Below, piece by piece: positions 44,103-54,339 of a stretch of DNA of 64,000 bases. Where the stretch lies: contig NC_089591.1 in assembly GCF_019320115.1 (NCBI RefSeq), positions 23,786,502-23,850,501 of the forward strand, written 5' to 3'. The DNA is from Miscanthus floridulus. Lineage: Eukaryota > Streptophyta > Magnoliopsida > Poales > Poaceae. The translations under genes and the position numbers were made by a program. The notes below the pieces were generated by a model. That model saw only the letters and a program-made list of their open reading frames with translations, was not told where the DNA came from and made no database searches. The first letter of the stretch is position 1; each line of letters begins with the position of its first letter.

Positions 44103-45039
44103 CTATAGACATATATGGTAATTGATGTCACTGATTATGTATCCGCTTGTATCAATGAAGGTCAATGCCCATATGAGTGCACTCTCTTGTGCCTCACAAT
44201 ACCAAAAGAATGGTCGGCCATAGATGTAACCAACTAAACGACCACTACCCCTGTTAGTAATCCTTATGTAGTACTGGTGTCCTTCTATAGTGAGCTGGCC
44301 GAGGTTTCCATTGCAGAAGTCCCAATCATACCCGAGTTGCTCCGTAGCTTGGTCTAGAACGACCCATAAGCCACATGCAGCATAAGTAAGGTCCATTAGC
44401 GCAATTTGCATGCGGAGAAAAAGAAAAAAACTAGAGAATGTTATTACAATAATAAACAACAAATAACCATGACTCAGGTATAAGTGACCATTTTACCACA
44501 TCCACACGGTTGTAGCTCGCAAACCATTCGCTTGCTTGCAGGATAGGGATATCACCAGCATTCAAAGCAAGTGCCTTGAAGTGCAAGAAATCAGGCACAT
44601 CATAGCAAACACATTGAAGTACCTCTAAACAGAAGCACACGGCACTGAATTGGGCACTTATCACATTCGGGCTCGGTCTTCCCATCTCATGGATAAGGTT
44701 CCGATGATTTGCACCCCTCAAAGGGATGGAAAAACTGAGTTCACACATCTATAGCTGACCACTTGCATTAGATATCATGTTCTCGACAATGTTCGAGATA
44801 AAGAACCAGCTAAGTGTTGTTCGTAGCCAATCTTTGGAGATATAGTCTGTGACATATATGTATGCAACAATGATATTAAACTAAATACACTTATTTGTTA
44901 GCATAAAAAAATAAAAGATGTTGAAAAATATTTCATACAATAGCTGTAACAAGGAAACATGGAATGTCCACATTAGGAGCGATGGCTCATCGCCAAGGTG
45001 GAAACCTAGTTCTTGTGGTGGGGGAGGTTCGTTGTTCAT
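44103..45039 (-). pseudogene. Unrecognised multi-exon CACTA-borne gene
   Basis: Coding-like minus-strand pieces in order: 45039-44930 (MNNEPPPPQELGFHLGDEPS), 44836-44475 (DYISKDWLRTTLSWFFISNI..., one stop, then MCELSFSIPLRGANHRNL...VCYDVPDFLHFKALALNAGD), and 44420-44103 (IALMDLTYAACGLWVVLDQA, NGNLGQLTIEGHQYYIRITN, FWYCEAQESALIWALTFIDT, SGYIISDINYHICL). The last piece has alternating strands, then an E-A-x-E-x-A-L helix and a strand with D, loosely like RNase H folds. That resemblance is an inference. The stop sits between GQL and MCELS and fits CAG to TAG. The three pieces need two introns; I could not fix their borders. No known family recognised. Confidence 0.5.
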
Positions 45040-45399
45040 ACCACCCGATTGATAAAATGCAAAAAAATATGAACATAAATATATGCACAAAAAATTATTC
45101 CAAATAAAATGTGGCAACATAATTAAATATAGATCAAATGCAAGGAATAATAATATATATAAATGTAGAATGAAAAGAAACATGAATATAAATATAGATC
45201 AAATGAATATAGATAGAATATTGGAGAAGACAACATATCAATACCAATGAAAAATGTAGGAGCCTCGACAAAATCACGTAGAGATAGAGTGGATTTCTTG
45301 AGAAGTGAGAGTGAAACATGAGAAATGAGACTGTGAGAGTTCATGAGTGGGTGGGATTGATGTATGTGTCTGGCGGTTTGTTTTATATAGGGGGGCATG

Positions 45400-45480
45400 G
45401 ACATCACTGTCGGTTTTAGTTACAACCGATAGTGAAAGTGAATATCACTGCTGGTTTTTAAATAGAACAGACAGTGAAGG
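45400..45480. repeat. Subterminal-type motif cluster
   Basis: 'catcactgtcggtttt', 'aaccgatagtg' and 'atcactgctggttttt' repeats just upstream of the unrecognised gene. Probably part of its promoter or a buried CACTA end. Confidence 0.65.
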
Positions 45481-46205
45481 TGCATATATGTAAAGGACCG
45501 TGGGAAAGTTTTAACAGCAATGCTATATTTATTTAGATAGAGTATAGAAATACATAAAAAAATAACAAAAATATTAGAAATAAATTACATATATGATAAC
45601 AAAGACCTTACACTAAAATTCCATATACGATAACAAAGACCTATTTGCGTATAAGTCAATGTTACAATCAACATGTATCAACACATTATAATTTAACCAC
45701 CTCAGTAGCATTCTTCTAGCACCAACTAGGGTCAAACAACAGTGCCGAGGTGGTCTACAAGCTATACCAGTTAGAGATGACAAGGTGGCATTGATGAATC
45801 CATGCCTCTGCTGTACATGGCCTTTTTCTCGGTACAGTCCAGAGCAGAGCACACTGGATTCAGCTCGGCACCGCACCGATGAACCAATGCCGCTCCGGGA
45901 CATGAAATTGTCCAGAGCACACCAGGTAGGCCGAGCATGGAGGATGCCATGTCTCTCTAGACATACAGTCCAGAGCAGACCACAGCGGATGGCTCTGTGA
46001 ACCTCATGTTGTCTCTAATCTTCGACAATGCTCTATATTTAGTAGCATTCTTCTAGTACCTCTTATGTGCACCATTTTAGTGGACTATGACGCATAACGA
46101 TATCTGTACATGGAGGGCTTTCTCCCACATCGAGGCCATGTATGTGGAAACTAGCTAGTCGAGAACGATCTAGAGAAATAAACAGCAAACAAATAGACAA
46201 CTTGT
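45481..46205. other. Unassigned CACTA-internal sequence
   Basis: AT-rich to 45660, then mixed. A ~20-bp block 'agtagcattcttctag' occurs at about 45701 and 46041 in the same orientation. No gene recognised. Confidence 0.35.
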
Positions 46206-46310
46206 TCACTAGTTGGTTTTTGGGCTGATAAGCCCGGCTGGTGCTGGTTTGTTGTGAGAGAAAAACACTGTATCATGGCTGATAAGCACTGGCTGAAACT
46301 AACAAGCCAT
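46206..46310 (+). mobile_element. MITE-like repeat copy 1
   Basis: Contains 'gtgagagaaaaacactg' and 'ctggctgaaactaacaag', shared with 49405-49530. Short, no coding capacity, present in two contexts in this window, so a dispersed repeat. Family not determined. Confidence 0.5.
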
Positions 46311-46424
46311 GGAGATGCTCCCTAGCAGGGCGCCATTTTATAGGCTAGCTGTCGTGGTAGGTGGGAGCAGTGCTCCTACTGTGATGATTAGTGGGAGCAC
46401 TACTGGCCCTTGGAGAGAATATTC

Positions 46425-46560
46425 TTATCACTGTCAGGTTTGATAAAAAAAACCGGCAATGATAGAGGTCATTTGTGCCGGTTTTTAGAACCGACGGTGA
46501 TTCCATGTATCACTATCAGTTTTTATGAAAAAACCGACAGTGATAGGCCTACAAAAGCTG
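46425..46560. repeat. Subterminal-type motif cluster
   Basis: Four to five 'tatcactgtcaggttt', 'aaccggcaatgat', 'gtgccggtttt' and 'aaccgacagtgatagg' motifs in alternating orientation, followed by tRNA-like modules 3 and 4. Confidence 0.75.
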
Positions 46561-46644
46561 CCGCTGCCGCAGGTGCTTAGCTTTTATTTTTTTGAAATTA
46601 GAGCCACTGCAGCGGGCTCTGGATAAAAAAATAAAAAATTTGTC

Positions 46645-46712
46645 CCACCTGAGTTTCGAACCGAGGGAGCGAGAAAGAGGGATTAGTGGCTTAACCACTA
46701 CATTAAAGAAGG
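46645..46712 (-). other. tRNA-like module 3
   Basis: On the minus strand 'gtagtggttaagccac' (46685-46701) is followed about 22 bp on by 'ggttcgaaactc' (46651-46662), a near-perfect box B. Candidate SINE or tRNA-derived fragment. Confidence 0.5.
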
Positions 46713-46794
46713 ATTTACATTAGGATACGTTTTGTTGTCATTTTTATAGTTTAAGTTGAGGTTCATTTAATTCTGTAAAGATATAAAAAAAGTT

Positions 46795-46866
46795 TGCCTC
46801 ACCTAGAATTCGAACCAAGGGCGCGGGCTTCACACTAGCTGGCTTTTACCGCTGCGCTATGATAGA
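46795..46866 (-). other. tRNA-like module 4
   Basis: On the minus strand 'tagcgcagcggtaaaagcc' (46842-46860) is followed by 'ggttcgaattct' (46806-46817). The best box A/box B pair of the four. Confidence 0.55.
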
Positions 46867-47248
46867 GAGTATGTCAAGGTACGTTTTCTTTTTTGGTTTA
46901 TCCTCTGAACAGGAGTTAATTAATTTGAGGTCCAGATTATAGGGCCTTAACCACTACTATAGCATTAGGGATCACGTTAGTTTAGGTTATGTTTTTTCTT
47001 TTATCTGTTTAGTGCATGTAAATACATATAATTTGTTGTAAAATAATACAAATATTTGTGTCTCGATTATTTATTTTCATGATAATTAATTAATAGTCTA
47101 TAATTATCAAATAATAGTGTTTCTGAACATCATCTCAATATTTGATTACATAGTTAATTATTTAATTTTAGAGAAGCGCACAAAATATAAATTAGATTAC
47201 ATAGTTGGTGAACAACGTCCAAATAATGATTACATAGTTAACAATAAT

Positions 47249-47745
47249 CTAACTATCTTTAGGTGCATCAACAATGAGGACCTCATTATGATCAAGCCGT
47301 ACGTAAGCAGGTTCGTCACCCTCTTGAAGGATAGGTAGGGGTACGTTCACTCCGAATGGAGGCATTTCCTGATAGCCCTTGTGGTCTTCTTCGACCGTCA
47401 CTCTATCGACACCGACAATCTTCTCTTTCCCTTCTAGTACTACTTTTAGCCTTTCTTTTGTCTTGTTATCCCTTGCATAGAAGACTTGCATAACATCTCT
47501 TGCAAGGACGAAGTGGTCGTCTCTGTATGCGGTCTTGGTGAGATCAGCGGTAGTGAACCCTTTGCTGTCAGTGTTGATTTCCTTGAGCTGGACCCACTGG
47601 CAGCGAAAAAGAGCTGCCTTTAATGGACCGTAGGCTAGCTTCCATATCTCCTCTATGAAACCATAGTATGTCTCCTGCACGTTGTCATTTTGGTCGTGTG
47701 CATCAAAACGAACACCACACTTTCGGTATGTGTTCTTACTATCTT
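47249..47745 (-). pseudogene. TNP2 transposase C-terminal part (DUF4216)
   Basis: Contains GVRFDAHDQNDNVQETYYGFI, EEIWKLAYGPLKAALFRCQW, AYRDDHFVLARDVMQVFYAR and an acidic tail, the C-terminal DUF4216 domain of plant CACTA transposases. Its N-terminal continuation (…NGFTFYT) lies 6.6 kb to the right at 54.34 kb, across the nested CACTA. The residues from EDSKNTYRKCGV onward belong here, while the codons upstream in the same open frame belong to the nested element. It ends at a normal stop at 47249. Confidence 0.88.
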
Positions 47746-47789
47746 CACTATAGGAAGACCGAGCATCAGTGACAAAGTGTGGTGGCAGA

Positions 47790-48260
47790 AATCTTAATTT
47801 GTCACTGATTCCCATGTTATTAGTGCCCGAACTAATTTTCATCACTATTGCGTCGATTATTAGTGGCAAACTACTATATCACCACAGGATGCACCTTCAG
47901 TGATGAATTTAGTGATGAAACATTAATTTGTCACTAATAAATAGGTTAATTGTGACTAAATATTTATTTCCTCACAGTTTTGCTATCTACCAGTAACAAA
48001 ATATTATATCACCACATGGTTCAAGGTCAGTGAGAAAATGTTGTGGCAAAATTGTATTTTGCCACTATTTACCATCTTAATTGTGATTAAACAATTCCCC
48101 CCTACTATTAGTACGATAATCTGTGACAAAATTTTGCATCGCCGCATGGTAGCTGATTACTGAGAAATTTTTGTGGCAAAATATTCTTTTGTCACTTGTT
48201 ACCAAGTTAATTGTGAGCAAATAAATTTTCTTGTTATATAACATTTATATTAGTGATAAA
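47790..48260. repeat. Left subterminal array of nested CACTA
   Basis: Repeated 'tttgtcacta', 'agtgatgaa', 'atcaccaca' and 'gtgacaaaat' words in both orientations. Confidence 0.72.
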
Positions 48261-48389
48261 AGCATGTGTTCCGTATGATAACTAATTTGTGGCAAATATT
48301 GTATTATCATGGGTCCCACTTGTCAGTCAAACTCCACCTTATCTTCTTCCTTTTTTTTGAAACAATATCTTCTTCCGTTTTCTGCAGCT

Positions 48390-48905
48390 GCAACTACTGG
48401 ACGGAGCATCTCTGGCCGCCCCCAAGCTCAGAGCTCCGCCAAGCGCCGACGAGCTCACCCATAGTCACCGGCCATCGATGCCCTCGCCCATGGCTGCACC
48501 GAAGCTTGCACATGCAGCACTTAGCAAGCTCTCCCACGGCCACAGCCGCCTATCTCGACGAGTGTCTCCGGCCGCCCCCCAACTCGATGCTTCTGCTCTG
48601 CGCCGACGAGCTCGCCCATGGTCTCTGGCCATCCCTGCTCCCACCCGGATCCACCGAATCTCGCCTCGCACTCGATGAGCTTGCCCACGGTCGCCGCCGC
48701 TAATCTCGACGAGCTCTCAAAAGGTTGGATTCGCTGCGTCCCTGGCCGCGGCCATCTGCGTGCGAGGAGGAAGACGCCGAGCTGCTTGCTCGCACCGTAC
48801 TGTGAGCCGAGTACGGTCATCTTGCGGGCGTCAAAAAGGGCAGGCATGCGGGCAGCCCGCTCAGGCGTGTGGCGGGCGGACGCGTTTGGCGGGCGGTCGT
48901 AGCTC
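48390..48905 (+). other. GC-rich leader of nested CACTA
   Basis: Repeated 'gccgacgagctcgccc'-like blocks (about 48440, 48600 and 48680) in a C-rich stretch with overlapping ORFs on both strands. Position after the subterminal array matches a transcribed leader of the downstream TNPA-like gene. I do not claim a protein. Confidence 0.4.
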
Positions 48906-49404
48906 GGGCGTGTCCGTAGTGGAGCACTAGAGCTTCAGGACCACCTGTGCAGCTAGTGGCTCGTGTGGCCAGGGGCGTAACAAGGCGGCTCATCCGAGGT
49001 CATAGGATTGGATAGTAAGCACTGTTGCTCTCCAGTTTAGATTATTTGATCAATTCACCTATTCACTATCTAAAAAATAACAAAAATATTTTTCCAATAA
49101 ACACACATTAAAATAATTTTGGTATTAAAAATTATAATTTCTAGTAGCAATATTATGGACCTTGTTTATATTTTTCACATTATATCTCTAGTAGAAATAT
49201 TATTGGCCTTGTTTATTGTTTTTTTCACACCGAGCGCAATCTTTTCCTCTTAATAATTATAATTAGTGAAAAATTGTTCTCTCCAAATATCCATTCACCT
49301 TTCCCTCCAATTAATCCACGAATTTTTTTTACTCCCGCCATATTGCATTGGACATCAAGTATGTATATATATATATACACACACATATCTACGGATCTAC
49401 CAAA
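48906..49404. other. AT-rich spacer, probably intronic
   Basis: No ORF of note. A (TA)n/(CA)n run lies at 49364-49388. May be part of a large 5' intron of the TNPA-like gene. Confidence 0.35.
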
Positions 49405-49530
49405 CAATCGGCCGGTTCGCTGGTTAGTTTCTGGGCTGGTTTGAGCTGGCTAGTGCTGATTTATTGTGAGAGAAAAATACTGTTGGCTGGCTAGTTTGGG
49501 CTGGCTGAAACCAACAAGCAAACAGGCTGA
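49405..49530 (+). mobile_element. MITE-like repeat copy 2
   Basis: Shares 'tgtgagagaaaaatactg' and 'ggctggctgaaaccaacaag' with 46206-46310. Starts with 'cggttcgctggttagtttctgg' and ends 'caagcaaacaggctg', which read inward are partly complementary, so it is probably a TIR element. Confidence 0.55.
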
Positions 49531-49610
49531 ATAAAGCCAACTGATGGAGAGAAACAGGTGACCACAAAGGTGCACTGCGTACTACTACTAGTATTTCTTT
49601 TTTTTTGCCA

Positions 49611-50373
49611 AGTCTTCCTCCATCCGTCCAGCATCATCTTTATTAGCCACCAATGATTACTCCTATCCTGTGTCAAAGCCAAGGCCATGTATCGCCACGG
49701 CGCATGCCCAGATGCCTCCGGTGGCTAGCTACCCCACGGATCCATGATGCCGATGCGAAAAATCCACCACTGTGATTTGTCATTGCGGCCTCCGATCCAG
49801 TTCGTCGTGGCCGCCGCCGCCGCCACCACGGCCGCTGTGCCCGTGGCCAGTGCCGCCATCGCCACGGCCACGGCCACCGTCGCCGTGGCGGCCACCGCCA
49901 CGGCCGCCGCCACTGCGGCTTGCACAACTGCTATCGTCGCCGCCTCCGCCATCTCTACACCGCACGAAGATGCGATACCTCCAATTCCATACTGCCATGT
50001 TGATCCGTCAAGTCTTCCTCCATCCGGCCATCATCATCATTATTAGCCACCAATGATTACTCCTGTCCTGTGTCAAAGCCAAGGCAATGTATCGCCATGG
50101 CGCATGCCCAGATGCCTCCGGTGGCTAGCTACCCCACGGATCCATGATGCCGATGCAGAAAATCCCTATCCTCCGATCTAGTTCGTCGTGGCCGCCGCCG
50201 CCACCACGGCCGCCATGGCCGCGGCCAGTGCCGCCATTGCCACGGCCACGGCCACCATCGCCGCGGCGGCCACCGCCACGGCCGCCACCACTGCGGCTTC
50301 CACAACTACCATCATCGCCGCCTCCGCCATCTCTACACCGCAATAAGATGCGATACCTCCAATTCCATACTGA
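49611..50373 (+). repeat. 400-bp GCC-rich tandem duplication
   Basis: Units start at 'agtcttcctccatccg' at 49611 and 50011, exactly 400 bp apart. Both hold 'ggctagctaccccacggatc', a GCC/CCG trinucleotide tract and 'gatgcgatacctccaattcc'. Unit 2 lacks about 30 bp after 'aaaatcc' and ends near 50373. Ala-, Pro- or Arg-rich ORFs here in several frames are products of the trinucleotide composition. Confidence 0.92.
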
Positions 50374-50618
50374 TATCTTGATTTTGATCTATGAATATGC
50401 ATCACATCCATACCATATTTGTACTGGACACCAACCTACAACACCCATGCCTCCAGACTAGTCCAACTTTATATTTCTCAAATTATTTTTTGACAGATTG
50501 TTTCCATCCTTTGTATGTCTCAAATTATTTTTTTCGTCAGATTCTTTCTTTTGGTAAAATATTCATTAATTTGATGGCTATGTTTCTCTATCAATTCCAT
50601 TGCTGTTTCGCAGGGAAA

Positions 50619-53392
50619 ATGGCTCCGCGGGTGCCTCAACAAACAATTGCTAAAATGGATACAAAATTTGATGAGCTTGCCTCTGCTTTATCCAAAGATC
50701 CAAGGGACCAATTGACCTCTGGTATAGGTTTGTTTTATACATTCAGCACCACCAAATATTTCTTTGCGTAAAAATTCTGATGTATTGTAGCATGTTGCAT
50801 CAAAGGAAATTAGGAAAGCTACAATTTTCTACAGCCTCATTTGTAATATAATGTTTCTATATTGCTTCTAGTGTATAACAAAACTTACATGATCTTTTGT
50901 TAAGTTCATATGATGTGTCTTCTAGTTATCAGCAACTTGACTTATTAGTACTGATAGCGATTCCATTAATAATCTCCATGAGAACATGCAAGTTCTTGAC
51001 TTCTTGTTTAATTGAATGCACCATTAGTTGTTCATAGATCTGAACGAGAGCTACTATGAACAAACACATGGGGTTTGTGTTCATGCCGATGTAAAAAATC
51101 CAAGTTATATTACTTGCAACTGTGTTCACTTGCATTACTTCGTGTGCTGATGGTACAATAAAAGATAGCCATTTCTGTTGTATTTAGTCATATAAAATTT
51201 ACAAAATGCCTATTTTTGTTTCTACAGGTGAAATAACAACCAAGTTACGTTCACGTGGCTCTCGAACTGACAATGAACGTGATCAATTTGATTCACATGT
51301 GGCAACGGATGAAAATAATCAAATAAATGCTGCAACACACAACACTGAAGGTGTTTTGCTAATCTAAAACCTGCTTCTTTACACCATTGTTTATTTCACT
51401 GATTTAGCTAGGTACTGTTATGTTGATCTATATTTATTTCTTTATACGACATAATAACAAGTGCTACATTTAGCATGTCACAACCTGTTATACTAATCTA
51501 AAATTTGATTCTTGACACTATAGAGAATAAACATTACATTTAATTACCCTTGTTGTTTTCCCTAAATTAACTAGGCCTTGCTAAGAGTGGAAGAAAACTT
51601 ACAATTAACAATCAACTTCGCAAGAGAAGAGCAAAAGGAAAGCATATTGATATAAAGTTCCCTAAAGAATTTGCAAAAGTGTGTGGAGAACATGCTAGTT
51701 TATTTAAAAGTGAGATAAGAGTTCTTGTAAGAACTGTACCACTCCTAGTGAAGAAGTGGTGGGACATGGATAAGTTTCATCCTGGTACTACTACATCTAT
51801 TTGGAGAAAACTAAAGGTGACCTACTTTTCATATGAAATGAATATATTTGGCATGCATAGGTTATCATTGCATTCAGTGGCTGGTTATTACAGTATATCT
51901 TTGTTGTATAGCAAAAGTTCCTGAGCTTTCAGAAGAAGATAAAGATTGTGCCATAAGACAAGTAGAGAGTCAATATAATAATCGGCGTTACCGTCTACTT
52001 CAAGCTTACCGAAACAACAAGCCAAGGCCACAACATGTCTCACTAGAAGGTTGGCAATGGTTGATAAGGAATTTGTGGACGGATGATGATTTTTAGGTAC
52101 ATACAACTCATGTCCTAAATTACAGTGCTGCATAATTGTTAATGATACATTTATGCAAATTGTAAACCAGAAAAGGAGCAACCAAAACTCTATCAACAGA
52201 GGAAAGCAAGAGATGGGGTCCAAAGTAGGAACTAGATCAATTGCTCAAAGCGCTTACGATCTGGTGAGGAAAATAGTTACTAGGCAGATTTTTTTCTATT
52301 ACACATCGTTCTGAATTAGTGAATATATGCTTTTGTTATTCCAATGCAGCGAGACCCAGAAACTGGTGAATGGCCTACTGCTATGCAAGTTTGGAAGGCT
52401 ACATATCAAAAGGCTGATGGGACATGGTCCATTCCAACGGGTGAAGAAATAATGGTATGACCATATTACTTCCCTTTCTGATGGCATCTTTGGGTTTCAC
52501 ATTTGTCAATTTGTATCCTACCTTTTGAACTAGGATTAGGTGGAAGTGGTGTGTTTTTTGTATGAAAAAGTATGGTAGTAGAATTATGTATGACTCTTTC
52601 ATGATTATTATCTCTACAATGTAGTCTCTGTATTATTCATTTAATGAGTTGAAAAGTCTAGGCACCATGAAATGTTTGCAGTATCTCTAATCATGAACAA
52701 TATCGTTTTATTAAGCTATTTGTAAATTTCATATATTTTTTAATTTGTCTGCAATTTTCAATTATTAGATAACATGTTTCCAGATTTTTTGAACAGTAGC
52801 AACTCTAAGAACAATTGAATGTTACACTATCCTATAGCTAATTTGTGCTCATACCTATGATTCATTACATGAACGCTTTTGCCTGCTGTGTAGTATATGG
52901 GTTCTTAATTATTTTGTTTTTCATGCTTTGCAGACCAAAATACATGAAGCTATTGGGATACATCAATAAAAGATTTCTTCTGTGCCCGTGCCAATAGTGG
53001 AGCACTTCGCACTAGTTCTTGGTCGAAAGCCAAACCATTCACATGGTGTTGGCATTCGTGTAGTAAACCGAGTGGCTGAGGAAAGAATCAGATTGCAGGC
53101 GCAAATTGAGGCTTCAGAACAATGTGAAGCTACAGCTCGAGCACGTGCAGATGCTCCTGAGCAACGTGCTGAGGCTGCTGAGCAACGAGCACAAGCTTTG
53201 GAAGGCCAAGTTTCCACGGTGGTCGAAACAAATGCACAACTGCAAGAAGAGCAGCAATCCCAACGTGATGAGATGAGTTCTTTGCGTCAAGCATAGAGTG
53301 GAGAAGTTGCTCGCCTAGTGAGAGAACAACTTGATCATCAAATGGCTGCATTAATTACACGCATTGGTGCCTCGCAGCCTCCAGCATCTTAG
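50619..53392 (+). pseudogene. TNPA-like transposase gene (Transposase_24), seven exons
   Basis: Exons with GT/AG borders: 50619-50721, 51228-51350, 51575-51816, about 51878-52096, 52171-52263, 52350-52454, 52934-53392. Start ATG 50619 (MAPRVPQQTIAKMD). Core: GRKLTINNQLRKRRAKGKHI, VPLLVKKWWDMDKFHPGTT, VPELSEEDKDCAIRQVESQ, NRGKQEMGSKVGTRSIAQ, RDPETGEWPTAMQVWKATYQ and VPIVEHFALVLGRKPNHSHG. A long coiled coil follows (about 53085-53290, EQRAEAAEQRAQALEGQ). This is the plant Ptta/En/Spm transposase family, which binds subterminal motifs. Three in-frame stops break it: TAG at the end of exon 4, TAA early in exon 7 and TAG near 53294. Exon 4 start is my choice among several AGs. Confidence 0.88.
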
Positions 53393-53582
53393 AGTTTAAA
53401 CACTTTAGTTGAATAATTATTGTGAGACTTTAAAGTAGTGTCAAGAGAGTTATTTTGAGGTTTGAGTGTTCTTAGTTTTATGTAATGCTTGAATGCCAAA
53501 TTTGAATTATTGAAATAAATATTATTGGTGCAGATTTGAAATAATCATAATGCTATAATGTACATTTGTTGAGCTATTTTTG

Positions 53583-54339
53583 TCACTACAACAAGGATAA
53601 TAATGATAACTTGGTCGCCACAACATCTAATGTGTTTCACACAATTGAAACTTATCTTGTGACAAAACTTGTCATGACTAATATTTTCCTACAAATGCTA
53701 TGTTTTTTTGTGATGAAACTATTGATACATTTTGTCTTGTCAGTTCTCATAAAAAGATAATTTTTTGTGACAAAGGTTTGCCATCATAGTTTACATGTGA
53801 GGATTAGTTTGCATCACAAATGAAAAGTATTTGTGTTAACAAGTTACCACTTTTTTCCATACATATTGTGGCAAACAATTAGACACAATTATAATTTAAT
53901 AGTGAGAACAAGCATCGACACGACAAACTCAAGTAATGGCAAAACTTCTATCACTAATATGTAGCCTTTAGTGACCACAAAATTTATCACTTTTACAATG
54001 GTAATTGTGACAATTATATTGCCATAGATTCTGTATAGCTGTGGCAACTATTATCACCACTAAAAACATGAGTGGCATCATTTTTTGCCACTAATGCATA
54101 TGTTTTTGTGACAACGAATGAGCCACAAATGGTCCCGTTACTAGTGGCAGTACAATTTGTCACTAATGAGTATGGTCATTTGTGGGGAACAAAAATTCAT
54201 CACTAGAGTATCTGTGAGGCGAGTATTTGTGGCGACTAGTGGCGATTTAAAAATTCACCACAAAGGCTGGTTTGTGGCGAAAAAAAAGCTTTTGTGATGA
54301 AAATTTTCGCCACAAAAACCCTTTGCCCTTGTGGTTGTG
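53583..54339. repeat. Right subterminal array of nested CACTA
   Basis: Dense 'tttgtcactaa', 'tttgtggc', 'gccacaa' and 'gtgacaa' motifs in both orientations up to the end. A sequence CACTACAACAAGG at 53585 looks like another CACTA terminus, so the array may include a smaller buried insertion. Confidence 0.72.

Larger units (their letters stand above)
47746..54339 (+). mobile_element. Nested CACTA of a second family
   Basis: The left end starts CACTATAGGAAG at 47746. The right end near 54339 reads, inward, CACAACCACAAGGGCAAAGG, a decayed CACTA terminus. Subterminal motifs are of a different type, 'tttgtcactaa', 'gtgacaaa', 'tttgtggcga' and complements, at 47790-48260 and 53583-54335. It interrupts the transposase of the host CACTA in the DUF4216 coding region. 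It carries a TNPA-like (Transposase_24) gene on the plus strand but no TNP2, so it was non-autonomous or has lost that gene. The exact 3-bp duplication could not be confirmed. Confidence 0.78.

Noticed and set aside
49673..50411. Ala/Pro- or Gly-rich ORFs that could be taken for structural proteins
   Set aside because: Produced by GCC trinucleotide runs in the 400-bp duplication; open in multiple frames on both strands.
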